Shown one piece after another: positions 24,102 to 32,393 of a stretch of DNA of 64,000 bases (within the stretch, counting starts at the first letter, position 1; each line of letters opens with the position of its first letter). Below the pieces are notes generated by a model, which made no database searches, was not told the DNA's origin, and saw only the letters and a program-made list of their open reading frames with translations. This stretch comes from JAITWN01 sp050486285 (GTDB taxonomy: Bacteria; Pseudomonadota; Gammaproteobacteria; SZUA-140), in contig JBJHCZ010000006.1 of the NCBI GenBank assembly GCA_050486285.1, forward strand, positions 1 through 64,000. Reading direction: 5' to 3'. The translations under genes were made by a program, and so were the position numbers.

Positions 24102-25078
24102 TCGCGTTGCGCGGTTTCGCCGGGCTGCTGGCGGGACTGGCGCTGCTGACCGGATGCGCGACGATCCCGGCGCCGGAGACGCGCAACAGCGTCGCCTTCG
24201 TCGTCGCCGATGACGGCTCGCTCGCGGCGCGGTACGCGCCGGTCGTCGTGCCCGAATATCCCGCCGCCGACTACAATCGCGTCGGACGGCCGTCCGCCGA
24301 TCGCGACGCGCGCGGCCGCGAGCGGGTCTTCGTCGATCCCGAACGGCCCGCAGTCTATTTCCAGCAGATCGAATTCGGGACCGCGCAACAGCGCTACACG
24401 AACCTGGTCTATCGCGTCCATTTCGAGCGCGTGCCGTACAGCCTGGTCCCGTTTCATCTGACCGCCGGGCGCAACTCCGGGCTGCTGTTCATCGTCACCC
24501 TCGACGAGGCCGAACGCCCGCTGCTGCTGACGACGGTGCATACCTGCGGCTGCTATCTCGCCATCTTGCCGACGCATCACCTGCCGCGCGACCACTGGCC
24601 GGCCGGTCGCGACGGCGGCGAGCAGCGCGTGTTCGGCATCCGCCTGCCGGGGCTGATCGTCTGGCCGGAGGCGCACGATCATCGCCTGCTGATCCATACC
24701 CGGCACGGCACGCATCGCATCCAGGACGTCGGCGTCGCGGACGGCGCCATGCTTGCGCGCGAATTCGATCGGGTCGAGGCGGAGTTGTTGCCGATGGAGG
24801 CGCTGGAGGCGCTGCCGCTCGGCGACGGCACGACGATCTCGTTCTACCACGACCGCGGTCTGCGCAAGGGTTATGTCCGCGGCGCGACCAAGCCGTTCGA
24901 ACTCCTGTTCATGAGCTGGTGGAGCCTCGACCTCCATGTCGGCGTCGACAAGGCGTTCGGCGACCGCGACGAGACCGGCACGGTGTTCTACACCAGCCTC
25001 AAACCCTGGGCGCGCAGCGCCTCGGACCTGTGGCGGTTCACGGAATTTCTCGATTACTGGGGCTGGCGGCTGCCGTGA
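24098..25078 (+). CDS. Predicted lipoprotein of unknown function
   Basis: This 326-aa protein has a short lipoprotein signal (ALLTGCATIPAPE, Cys about residue 21), so it should be anchored in the envelope. The rest is soluble, with no motif I recognise. A THTCGCY-like stretch (TVHTCGCYLAILPTHH) is rich in His and Cys and could bind metal. It overlaps cca by 4 bp. A palindromic element and tandem repeats follow its stop. Confidence 0.7.
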   Translation: MIALRGFAGLLAGLALLTGCATIPAPETRNSVAFVVADDGSLAARYAPVVVPEYPAADYNRVGRPSADRDARGRERVFVDPERPAVYFQQIEFGTAQQRYTNLVYRVHFERVPYSLVPFHLTAGRNSGLLFIVTLDEAERPLLLTTVHTCGCYLAILPTHHLPRDHWPAGRDGGEQRVFGIRLPGLIVWPEAHDHRLLIHTRHGTHRIQDVGVADGAMLAREFDRVEAELLPMEALEALPLGDGTTISFYHDRGLRKGYVRGATKPFELLFMSWWSLDLHVGVDKAFGDRDETGTVFYTSLKPWARSASDLWRFTEFLDYWGWRLP

Positions 25079-25080
25079 CA

Positions 25081-25240
25081 CAGCGGGTTACAGCGGGTTA
25101 CAGCGGGGTCAGAGTAGACGCGCACACACCAGGGTAGTACTACCTTTGCTGCCCGGTGCGCGTCTACTCTGACCCCTTCACCCCCGCTGACCCCTTCACC
25201 CCCGCTGACCCCTTCACCTACTCTGACCCCTTCACCCCCA
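25081..25240. repeat. GGGGTCAGA fold-back plus tandem TGACCCCTTCACCCCC repeats
   Basis: Two copies of CAGCGGGTTA lead into a hairpin with perfect 21-bp arms (25105-25125 and 25156-25176; arm starts GGGGTCAGAGTAGACG). Three to four units based on CTGACCCCTTCACCCCCG follow, running into the stop codon of ubiX (25232-25234). It belongs to the same family as the elements at 27736, 45969, 53149, 62523, 62626 and 63799. No transposase is nearby. Confidence 0.85.
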
Positions 25241-25840
25241 CCTCGGTAGCAGGGAATGTGGGACGTCGAGGTGGTCGAGGATCCGCGCGACGACGAAGTC
25301 GACGAGGTCGCCGATGGCGCGCGGCTGGTGATAGAAGCCGGGGCTCGGCGGCATCATGACGACGCCGAGGCGGGCGAGTTTCAGCATGTGTTCGAGGTGG
25401 ATCGCCGACAGCGGCATCTCGCGCGGCACCAGGATCAGCTTGCGCTGTTCCTTCAGCACGACGTCGGCGGCGCGTTCGAGCAGGTTGTCGCTGGTGCCGG
25501 TCGCGATCGCGGCGAGCGTGCCGCTGGTGCACGGGCACACCACCATCGCGCGCGGCGCGCCCGATCCGCTCGCGACCGGCGCGGTCCACTGGTCCTTGCC
25601 GAAGGCCTCGATCTGGCCGTCGGTCGCGCCGTAGAGTTCGGAGAAGTACTGCGCCATGTCGCGCGGCGCCGGCGGCACCTTGAGGTCGGTCTCCATCGCC
25701 ATGACCACCTGCGCCGGTTGCGACACCATCAGCTGCACGCGTTCGCCGGCGTGAATCAGGCATTCCATCAGGCGCAGGCCGTAGGGAATGCCGGAGGCCC
25801 CGGTCATCGCCAGCGCGATCGCGTCGTTGCGGTCAGTCAT
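25232..25840 (-). CDS. ubiX: Flavin prenyltransferase UbiX
   Basis: This 202-aa enzyme makes prenylated FMN, the cofactor of the UbiD decarboxylase in ubiquinone synthesis. Typical motifs are LAMTGASGIPYGLRLME at the N-terminus, VVCPCTSGTLAAIATG in the middle, and PREMPLSAIHLEHMLKL plus MMPPSPGFYHQP towards the end. Length is normal. It overlaps mpl by 8 bp, so the two are co-transcribed. The stop lies within a repeat tract that ends the transcription unit. Confidence 0.96.
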   Translation of the reverse strand: MTDRNDAIALAMTGASGIPYGLRLMECLIHAGERVQLMVSQPAQVVMAMETDLKVPPAPRDMAQYFSELYGATDGQIEAFGKDQWTAPVASGSGAPRAMVVCPCTSGTLAAIATGTSDNLLERAADVVLKEQRKLILVPREMPLSAIHLEHMLKLARLGVVMMPPSPGFYHQPRAIGDLVDFVVARILDHLDVPHSLLPRWG

Positions 25841-27191
25841 GTTCGAGCGCCTCGATCAGACGTTGATGGATGTTCTCAAACCCGCCGTTGCTCATGACGA
25901 GGATCTGGTCCCCGTCGGTCGCGGTCGCGGCGACATGCGAGACGATCGCCTGCACCGAATCGAACAGGCGGCAGCGCGGGCCGAGCGCCTCCGCGACCTC
26001 CTCGATCGGCCAGCCGAGCGCAGCCGGCCGGAACAACAGCACCTCGTCGGCGCCGGCCAGAGACGGCGCGATGCGGTCGCGGTGCACGCCCATCTTCATC
26101 GTATTGGAGCGCATCTCCAGCACTGCGACAAGCCGCGCGTCGCCGATGGCGCGGCGCAGGCCGTCGATCGTCGTCTCGATCGCGGTCGGGTGATGGGCAA
26201 AGTCATCGTAGACGGCGACCCCGCGCGCCGTGCCGCGCAGCTCGAGCCGGCGGCGGACGCCGCCGAATTCGGAAAGCGCCGCGATCGCGGCCGCGGGCGG
26301 CACGCCGGCATGGCGCGCGGCGAGCAGCGCGGCGAGGCCGTTGTCGATGTTGTGACGGCCGGGCAGTTGCCAGCGCACCTCGCCGATCACGCGGCCCGCC
26401 TGCATCACCGTGAATCCGCGGCCGTCCGCGAGCGCCCGCGCCGACCAGCCGGCATCGCCGTCGGCGCCGAAACGTTCGACCGGCGTCCAGCACCCCATCG
26501 CCAGCGTGGCGTCGATCGCTTCGACGCCGCGCGGCGCGACGATCAGGCCGTTGCCCGGCACCGTGCGCACGAGGTGATGGAACTGGCGCTGGATCGCGGC
26601 GAGGTCCGGGAAGATGTCGGCGTGGTCGTATTCGAGATTGTTGATGACCAGCGTGCGCGGCCGGTAATGCACGAACTTCGAGCGCTTGTCGAAGAACGCC
26701 GAATCGTACTCGTCGGCCTCGACGACGAAGAACGGCGTCGACCCGAGCCGCGCCGGCGCCGGGAAGTCCCGCGGCGCGCCGCCGATCAGGAAACCGGGCG
26801 CGAGACCGGCGTGTTCGAGGATCCATGCCAGCATCGACGAGGTCGTGGTCTTGCCATGGGTGCCGGAGACCGCGAGCACCCAGCGGCCGGGCAGCGCGTA
26901 GCGGGCGAGGAACTCCGGGCCCGAGGTATAGGGGATGCCGTCCGCGAGCGCGCGCTCGACGACCGGGTTGCCGCGCGACATCGCGTTGCCGATGACCAGC
27001 AGGTCGGGCGCCGGATCGAGTTGCGCCGGATCATAACCCTCGACCAGCGGGATGCCGCTGTTTGCGAGCAGCGTGCTCATCGGCGGATACGCACCCTGGT
27101 CGGCGCCGCTGACGTCGAAGCCGAGCTCGCGCGCGATCAGCGCGAGTCCGCCCATGAAGGTGCCGCAGACGCCGAGGACGTGCACGCGCAT
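25833..27191 (-). CDS. mpl: UDP-N-acetylmuramate:L-Ala-gamma-D-Glu-meso-DAP ligase Mpl
   Basis: This 452-aa Mur-ligase-family enzyme recycles the murein tripeptide. It begins MRVHVLGVCGTFMGGLALIA, the Mpl version of the N-terminal Rossmann domain. It carries the ATP loop VSGTHGKTTTSSMLAW, then DEYDSAFFDKRSKFVHYRPR and the closing domain DDFAHHPTAIETTI. Length is normal. It starts 1 bp after the membrane protein gene at 27193 and overlaps ubiX. Confidence 0.96.
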   Translation of the reverse strand: MRVHVLGVCGTFMGGLALIARELGFDVSGADQGAYPPMSTLLANSGIPLVEGYDPAQLDPAPDLLVIGNAMSRGNPVVERALADGIPYTSGPEFLARYALPGRWVLAVSGTHGKTTTSSMLAWILEHAGLAPGFLIGGAPRDFPAPARLGSTPFFVVEADEYDSAFFDKRSKFVHYRPRTLVINNLEYDHADIFPDLAAIQRQFHHLVRTVPGNGLIVAPRGVEAIDATLAMGCWTPVERFGADGDAGWSARALADGRGFTVMQAGRVIGEVRWQLPGRHNIDNGLAALLAARHAGVPPAAAIAALSEFGGVRRRLELRGTARGVAVYDDFAHHPTAIETTIDGLRRAIGDARLVAVLEMRSNTMKMGVHRDRIAPSLAGADEVLLFRPAALGWPIEEVAEALGPRCRLFDSVQAIVSHVAATATDGDQILVMSNGGFENIHQRLIEALEHD

Positions 27192-27192
27192 G

Positions 27193-27729
27193 TCAGGCCG
27201 TCGCCCCCGAGGCCGAGAAGAACACGCTGCGCGTCACGCTGAAGGTGATGAACATATACAGCAGCGCGAGCATCACGCCGATCGGCAGGATCGTATCGAT
27301 CGCATGACGCAGGATATGGCCGAGCACCAGCAGGCTCCAGAACAGCCATGCCCACAGCAGCAGCGACACGATCACCGCCATCGTCGTCAGCTCGTCGCCG
27401 ACGACCAGCTGCTGCTGCCAGATCACCAGCGGCAGTGCCGCCATCTCGAGGATCGCGCTGGCGCCGAGCATCGCGGTGAAGGTCTGAAGATAGCGATTCA
27501 TCATCAGCCTGACCCACAGCAACAGCCAGATCAGAAAGCCGAACAGACCGGTGTCGAGCAGCACGAGGCCCACCGCGCCGGCGGGGCTCATGTGCTGCAG
27601 CGCCATCGCCAGGCCGGCGGCGACATAGCACAGCGCCGCGAACGCCGCGAGCACCGGTACCGCCGGCAGGTCCTGCGGCCTGAGCCGCAGCAGACACAGC
27701 GCAAGAAAGCTTTTGAGGACTGTCAGCAT
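27193..27729 (-). CDS. Small multi-pass membrane protein, unknown
   Basis: This 178-aa, very hydrophobic protein has about five predicted membrane helices (for example LLDTGLFGFLIWLLLWVRL and VIVSLLLWAWLFWSLLVLGH). I recognise no catalytic motif. The layout recalls Yip1-like small membrane proteins, but that is weak. It starts the mpl-ubiX unit and lies just downstream of the palindromic element at 27736. Confidence 0.7.
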   Translation of the reverse strand: MLTVLKSFLALCLLRLRPQDLPAVPVLAAFAALCYVAAGLAMALQHMSPAGAVGLVLLDTGLFGFLIWLLLWVRLMMNRYLQTFTAMLGASAILEMAALPLVIWQQQLVVGDELTTMAVIVSLLLWAWLFWSLLVLGHILRHAIDTILPIGVMLALLYMFITFSVTRSVFFSASGATA

Positions 27730-27735
27730 GTCAGG

Positions 27736-27940
27736 GAATCAAAGGGGTCAGACTCATTTCATCGTTACGCGAAACTCGCCGGAAGCCGTGGGGCCGGACT
27801 GCTGGCGGGAGTTTACGGCCGCAGGGATGCGGCCGTTAAGCGTACAGGGATGTATTAACAGCGGCTCCCGCCAGCAGTCCGGCCCCACGGCTTCATACCA
27901 CTGACATCGAACGATCAAATGAGTCTGACCCCTTTGATTC
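27736..27940. repeat. Nested fold-back element (205 bp)
   Basis: The outer arms are 24 bp and perfect (27736-27759 and 27917-27940; GGGGTCAGACTC type). Inside are second perfect arms of 30 bp (27782-27811 and 27865-27894; start GAAGCCGTGGGG). They enclose a 53-nt core with its own hairpin, ACGGCCGC-AGGGAT-GCGGCCGT (27815-27836). CAGGGATG occurs twice in the core. The right outer arm reaches into the stop codon of the MetH-activation gene. Confidence 0.9.
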
Positions 27941-28790
27941 ATACGCTGAAGTACTTGGCCTGCGGGTGGTGGACGACGATCGCGCTGGTAGTCTCTTCGG
28001 GCCACAGCTGATCTTCGTCGCCGAGCACGACGCCGATTCGATCAGCGCCGAGCAAATCGAGGATCTTGTCCTGGTCGGCGAGATTCGGGCAGGCCGGATA
28101 ACCGAAGGAATAGCGCGAGCCGCGATAGCCCTGCTTCAGCATCTCCGGCATCGAGCGCGCGTCCTCGCGGCTGAAGCCGAGCTCGGCGCGGATGCGCTTG
28201 TGGATGAATTCGGCGAGGCCCTCGGTCGTCTCCACATTGAAACCGTGCCAGTACAGGTATTCCTGGTACTGGTCGGCCGCGAACAGCTCGCGCGCGAAAT
28301 CGGATGCATGCTGGCCGACGGTGACGAGCTGAAACGCGACGACGTCGATCTCGCCGGAATCGACCGGGCGGAAGAAGTCGGCGATGCAGATGCGCCGCGC
28401 CTTGTTCTGGCGCGGGAAGGTGAAGCGGCAGCGTTCCTCGCGGGCTTCCGCGTCGTGATAGACGATCAGGTCGTTGCCGGCGGACTGGCATGGAAAGTAA
28501 CCGTAGACCGCCTGCGGCCGGCTGATGTCTTCCTGTTCGCTGCGTGCGACGAGGCGGTTCAGGATCGGATCGACCTCGGTCCGCGCCCAGGCCTGGTACT
28601 CGGCCTCGGAACGCCCCTGGGCCTTGTAGCCCCACTGGAACCGGTACAGTGTGCGGCGGTTGATATAGGGCACGACGGCGCGCAGCGGTACGCGGTCGAT
28701 GCACTTGCTGCCCCAGAACGGCGGCTCGGGCAGCGGATTGTCATGCCGTATCGCGCCGCCTTCGCCGTCCTCTTCCCGTGATTCGATCAT
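27939..28790 (-). CDS. Stand-alone methionine synthase activation domain (split MetH)
   Basis: This protein of about 283 aa equals the C-terminal reactivation domain of cobalamin-dependent methionine synthase, without the catalytic or B12 domains. Motifs are VPYINRRTLYRFQWGYK, HKRIRAELGF and the S-adenosylmethionine-binding RGSRYSFGYPACPNLAD. It would reductively remethylate cob(II)alamin for a partner MetH encoded elsewhere. The start at 28790 (MIESREEDGEGG) is preferred over 28892, which adds a basic, unconserved lead. It ends inside a fold-back arm. Confidence 0.85.
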   Translation of the reverse strand: MIESREEDGEGGAIRHDNPLPEPPFWGSKCIDRVPLRAVVPYINRRTLYRFQWGYKAQGRSEAEYQAWARTEVDPILNRLVARSEQEDISRPQAVYGYFPCQSAGNDLIVYHDAEAREERCRFTFPRQNKARRICIADFFRPVDSGEIDVVAFQLVTVGQHASDFARELFAADQYQEYLYWHGFNVETTEGLAEFIHKRIRAELGFSREDARSMPEMLKQGYRGSRYSFGYPACPNLADQDKILDLLGADRIGVVLGDEDQLWPEETTSAIVVHHPQAKYFSV

Positions 28791-28849
28791 CGCACCATGA
28801 TAACTTGTCCCCGGACAGGAATCGAAACGAAATCCGCGACGATACCCCC

Positions 28850-29731
28850 ATGACGCTCTGGCAATCCATCGAGGACGCAATCGCCGCGGCACAGGGCAAG
28901 CCGTTCCGTATCAGCACCCGGCGCCCGGTCGGCGGCGGCTGCATCAACCAGGCGACCATGATCGAGGGCGACGGCCAGCGCTGGTTCGTCAAGCTGAACG
29001 ACGCGGCGCGGATCGACATGTTTGCCGCCGAATTCGCCGGGCTGGAAGAGATCCGGCGCAGCAATGCCGTGCGTGTGCCGGCCCCCCTCTGTTACGGGGT
29101 CGCCGGCGGCCAGGGCTATCTCGTTCAGGAATATCTCGACCTCTCCGGCACCGGCGGCGCGGCGGCCGACGAGTCCCTCGGGCGCGGTCTCGCCGCGATG
29201 CATCGCAGGACGCAGGCGGTGTACGGCTGGCATACCGACAACACGATCGGGTCGACACCGCAGCACAACCGGGAGGACAGCGACTGGGTGCGCTTCTGGG
29301 CCGGACGCCGGCTCGGTTTCCAGCTCGAACTCGCGGCCGCGAACGGCTGGGGCGGTCTGCGCGACGACGGTGAACGCCTGCTCGAGGCGCTGCCGACCCT
29401 GCTGCCGGCCCGCCCCCCGGCCTCGCTGCTGCACGGCGACCTGTGGTCAGGCAATCACGCCTTCCTGCGCGACAATACCCCGGTGATCTTCGACCCGGCG
29501 GTCTATTACGGCGACCGCGAGACCGACCTTGCGATGACCGAACTGTTCGGCGGCTTCTCCGCGCGCTTCCATGCTGCCTATCGCGAGGCCTGGCCGCTCG
29601 ATCCCGGCTACGAGATCCGCAAGACGGCCTACAACCTCTATCACGTGCTGAACCACCTGAACCTGTTCGGGCGCAGCTACCTCGGGCAGGCGGAGCGGAT
29701 GATCGCCTCGCTGTTGAGAGAGGCGAAATAA
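28850..29731 (+). CDS. Fructosamine kinase family protein
   Basis: This 293-aa protein-kinase-like-fold protein has RPVGGGCINQATMIEGDG (phosphate loop), WFVKLND (Lys) and SLLHGDLWSGNHAF (catalytic HGD), followed by IFDPAVYYGDRETDLAMTEL. These are the marks of the fructosamine/ketoamine kinase family, which repair glycated proteins or phosphorylate related ketoamines. The start at 28850 matches the family start. A strong terminator begins at its stop codon. Confidence 0.92.
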   Translation: MTLWQSIEDAIAAAQGKPFRISTRRPVGGGCINQATMIEGDGQRWFVKLNDAARIDMFAAEFAGLEEIRRSNAVRVPAPLCYGVAGGQGYLVQEYLDLSGTGGAAADESLGRGLAAMHRRTQAVYGWHTDNTIGSTPQHNREDSDWVRFWAGRRLGFQLELAAANGWGGLRDDGERLLEALPTLLPARPPASLLHGDLWSGNHAFLRDNTPVIFDPAVYYGDRETDLAMTELFGGFSARFHAAYREAWPLDPGYEIRKTAYNLYHVLNHLNLFGRSYLGQAERMIASLLREAK

Positions 29732-29757
29732 CCCCCCTTCGCAAGAAGGGGGGTTAT
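29728..29757. terminator. Rho-independent-type terminator
   Basis: Perfect 13-bp arms (ATAACCCCCCTTC and its complement) close on a GCAA loop. The hairpin starts at the stop codon of the fructosamine-kinase-like gene, and the following nirK gene is convergent, so it can serve both. A similar CCCCCCTTC/GAAGGGGG hairpin lies at 56060. Confidence 0.8.
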
Positions 29758-29787
29758 GGTGAGCCTGATAGTCTGAAGGGTCGGCCG

Positions 29788-30756
29788 TCAGCGCGGCAGG
29801 ATGTTGTCGCCCTTGCCCAGCTTCGGATCGGCGTCCGGTTTGTTCATCAGCACCGTGATCGCGCCGCGCATCGCCGCGCTCATCGTGTGATCGACCAGCG
29901 CATTGTTGGTCGGCCGGTCGGCCGGCGACACGATATCGAAACTGCTGGCCTCCGAAACTGCGACATTGTAGGTACCGACGTCGTACAGGACGTTCTTCGG
30001 ATTGCCGTTGATATACACGCGATCCCAGATTCCGGCCACCGGATGGAATGCGACCGGCATGTTGATATTGGCGTTGACGAAATGGATGCGGACGCGCTCG
30101 CCCGGCTTCGCCTCGAGCACAATCGAGCCGTCGGGATCGTGCACCGGCGAATAGTGGAAGACCTTGCCGTTGATCAGCGACTGCGTCCAGCCGCGATTCT
30201 CGAGCATGCCGGCGATGTCATTGACGTCCGGGAAGAACTGCTGCTGCACCAGCACATACTCGCGATCCGGCTTCGGGAAGTCTTTGTCATAGCCCTTCTT
30301 CGGATCGACGATGATGATGCCGTGCATGCCGCGCGCGATGTGCTGCACCATCGGACTCGTCCCGCAGTGGTACATATAGACGCCCGGACGATTCGCGCGG
30401 AACTTGAAACGCTTGGTCTCACCCGGCGCAACCGAACCGAACTCATCGAGCACATCGACCTCGGCGGCATGGAAGTCCATGGAATGACTGAACTGGTTTT
30501 CCTTCGGATTGACCAGTTCGAACTCGACGATATCTCCCTCGGTGACACGCACCACCTTCCCCGGGATCGTACCGTCGAAGGTCCATGCCGCGTACTTCGT
30601 TCCCTGGTGATCGATCTCGACATCAACCTCCTGCGCGACCATTGTGACCTTGACCGTCCCCGCCGCGATTGCGTGATTCGCGCCCAGCGACAGACCGGCA
30701 AACATGATCGCTACTGCGGCGAAGCGCCAGCCTGTACCCGTGACTTGATGGTTCAT
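29788..30756 (-). CDS. nirK: Copper nitrite reductase NirK (nitrifier type)
   Basis: This 322-aa two-cupredoxin enzyme reduces nitrite to nitric oxide in the periplasm. A signal peptide spans about residues 1-32. Type 1 copper ligands are H91, C131, H139 and M144 (SHSMDFH; YHCGTSPMVQHIARGMHG). Type 2 ligands are H96, H130 and H290, with Asp94 and His238 as catalytic partners. All are present. GGAGGG sits before the ATG, and a site resembling the NsrR operator lies at 30797. It stands alone, with no Nor genes in the window. Confidence 0.93.
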   Translation of the reverse strand: MNHQVTGTGWRFAAVAIMFAGLSLGANHAIAAGTVKVTMVAQEVDVEIDHQGTKYAAWTFDGTIPGKVVRVTEGDIVEFELVNPKENQFSHSMDFHAAEVDVLDEFGSVAPGETKRFKFRANRPGVYMYHCGTSPMVQHIARGMHGIIIVDPKKGYDKDFPKPDREYVLVQQQFFPDVNDIAGMLENRGWTQSLINGKVFHYSPVHDPDGSIVLEAKPGERVRIHFVNANINMPVAFHPVAGIWDRVYINGNPKNVLYDVGTYNVAVSEASSFDIVSPADRPTNNALVDHTMSAAMRGAITVLMNKPDADPKLGKGDNILPR

Positions 30757-30796
30757 GATCTGCCCTCCGTTCCTGGTTGTCTGACTCGGCTTAATT

Positions 30797-30817
30797 AAAT
30801 ATATCTAATATGCATGT
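30797..30817 (-). promoter_or_regulatory. Candidate NsrR operator upstream of nirK
   Basis: On the minus strand the 21-bp stretch reads ATGCAT-ATTA-GATATAT at its core. It matches about 15 of 20 positions of the NsrR dyad consensus as I remember it. It lies 41-61 bp before the nirK start. NsrR senses nitric oxide and often controls nirK. Confidence 0.45.
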
Positions 30818-30955
30818 TTGATGGTACAGCGCGACCGATCGTTGTCAACGGCCCCGCTATCTATATGAATAAACAATATAAATTGTGCAGCCGGTTTAAC
30901 CGTCCCGGGCATGCGTGTAGTATCGCTCGGGTACCTGCGCCGGGAACCCGTATTG

Positions 30956-31285
30956 ATGAAACAGAAAAGGCTCTACAAGGTCATCTTCCACAACGAAGGG
31001 AAGCTGTACGAGATCTACGCGAAGGAAGTCGCGCAGGCCGAGATGTACGGCTTTGTCGCGGTCGGGGGGATCCTGTTCGGCGAGAAATCCGCGGTCGTCG
31101 TCGATCCGTCGGAGGAAAGGCTCAAGGGCGAGTTCGGAAACGTGAAGCGGACCTATATCCCGATGCACGCGATCGTGCGCATCGATGAGGTCGAGAAGCC
31201 TGGCTCGGCGAAGATCACCGCGATCGAAGACCAGGGCGGCAAGGTGACGCCGTTTCCGGGCGCGGCCTGGCCGCCGCCGAAATAG
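30956..31285 (+). CDS. DUF1820 family protein
   Basis: This 109-aa protein begins KQKRLYKVIFHNEGKLYEIY, with GFVAVGGILFGEK and VKRTYIPMHAIVRIDEV blocks. It fits DUF1820, a small soluble family of unknown role in gammaproteobacteria. The start at 30956 matches family length; an upstream in-frame ATG at 30911 adds 15 residues. It is convergent with the FGE gene, with the fold-back element at 31291 between them. Confidence 0.85.
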   Translation: MKQKRLYKVIFHNEGKLYEIYAKEVAQAEMYGFVAVGGILFGEKSAVVVDPSEERLKGEFGNVKRTYIPMHAIVRIDEVEKPGSAKITAIEDQGGKVTPFPGAAWPPPK

Positions 31286-31290
31286 GCGGG

Positions 31291-31435
31291 ATTGACAGGC
31301 GGTTGAACCAGCCCGGCGGGTGTGCTCCGCGAATGGCTCGCCTCGCTGCCGCTGCGCGGCACCCTTCGGGCTCCGGCGAGGCTGCGCTTGACTTCGCTGC
31401 GCACACCCGCCGGGCTGGTTCAACCGCCTGTCAAT
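31291..31435. repeat. Fold-back element with shared 77-bp core (copy 1)
   Basis: Perfect 34-bp arms (31291-31324 and 31402-31435; arm starts ATTGACAGGCGG) enclose a 77-bp core (31325-31401). Within the core, GCCTCGC pairs with GCGAGGC, GCGAA with TTCGC, and GCCGC-TGC-GCGGC and CCC-TTC-GGG form hairpins, giving a branched fold. The core recurs inverted at 62741-62817 with 75 of 77 bases identical. The right arm contains the stop codon (31431-31433) of the FGE gene. Confidence 0.9.
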
Positions 31436-32381
31436 GGGGACGCTGGCCTTTATCTCGCGCGCAGCGGAAACCCAGATCGTCGTAGCGCGCATCCGGCGGC
31501 AGGTAGAAGCGATAGGCGCTGCGATAGAAATGACTGATCACGTAATGTCCGAGCCCGCCCCAGCCGCCGCCGCGCACGACCTTGTACTGCTCGCCGAAGT
31601 CCTTTGATTCGAATTCGCTGCCCGGATACGGGCCGTACCAGTCGGCGACCCATTCCATGACGTTGCCGGCCATGTCGTAGAGACCGTACGGCGACTTGCC
31701 GGCCTCGAACGAGCCGACCGGCCGCACGCCCAGCGCCTCGTCGCCGCCGGCGCTGACCTTCTCGATCGACCAGTCATTGCCCCACGGAAACTCGCGGCCG
31801 TCCTCGCCGCGCGCGGCCTTCTCCCATTCCATCTCGGTCGGCAGGCGCTTGCCGGCCCAGGCGCAATAGGCCTCGGCGTCGCGCCACGCGACCCCGGTGA
31901 TCGGCAGGCGGTCGAGGGCGCGCCGGCGCTGTTCGATCAGCGCCAGCAGCTCCTCGCGCTCGAGTTCGCGGACGTCGCGGCCGACCTCGAAGACCTCGAT
32001 CGCGAGTTCGCGCAGGACGCCGAGATCCGGCCGCGCGATCTGCAGTACCTCGGTCGTCAGCAGATAACCGTTCTGTTGCCAGCTGTCGGGTACCCAGTAA
32101 TTCCGGTCGATGACGAACTGGCGGTAGTCTTCGTTGGTGACCTCGAAGCGGTCGATGTAATAGGCGTCGAGGTGCACGCGCCGGCGCGGATGCTCGTCGA
32201 GGAACAGCGGCCGGCTGAAGCCGAATTCGCGGGTCTCGGGATTGTCGTCGATGCGGTCGCTGCCGAACACGAACTCGCCGGCCGGGATCAGCACCATGCC
32301 GTCATCCCCGGCGGGCGGCGCGGCGGCGGCCGTGACGCCGAGCGGCAACATCAGCAGCAGGCAAAGGCCACGAATCAGCAT
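31431..32381 (-). CDS. Formylglycine-generating-enzyme (SUMF1) fold protein
   Basis: This 316-aa protein has a signal peptide (about 1-20) and an FGE-sulfatase domain: MVLIPAGEFVFGSD, DAYYIDRFEVTNEDYRQF, GKRLPTEMEWEKAARG, YGLYDMAGNVMEWV and VRGGGWG. True FGE needs two cysteines near the C-terminus, and none is evident there, so it is more likely a scaffold or a maturation factor than an oxidase. It follows the diheme-FGE gene by 12 bp and is probably in the same operon. The stop codon lies inside a fold-back arm. Confidence 0.88.
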   Translation of the reverse strand: MLIRGLCLLLMLPLGVTAAAAPPAGDDGMVLIPAGEFVFGSDRIDDNPETREFGFSRPLFLDEHPRRRVHLDAYYIDRFEVTNEDYRQFVIDRNYWVPDSWQQNGYLLTTEVLQIARPDLGVLRELAIEVFEVGRDVRELEREELLALIEQRRRALDRLPITGVAWRDAEAYCAWAGKRLPTEMEWEKAARGEDGREFPWGNDWSIEKVSAGGDEALGVRPVGSFEAGKSPYGLYDMAGNVMEWVADWYGPYPGSEFESKDFGEQYKVVRGGGWGGLGHYVISHFYRSAYRFYLPPDARYDDLGFRCARDKGQRPH

Positions 32382-32393
32382 CCCGGCGTCTCC

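Noticed and set aside
25171..25240. Second small CRISPR-like array
   Set aside because: The units are 18 bp, contiguous, have no unique spacers, and match the GGGGTCAG element family.
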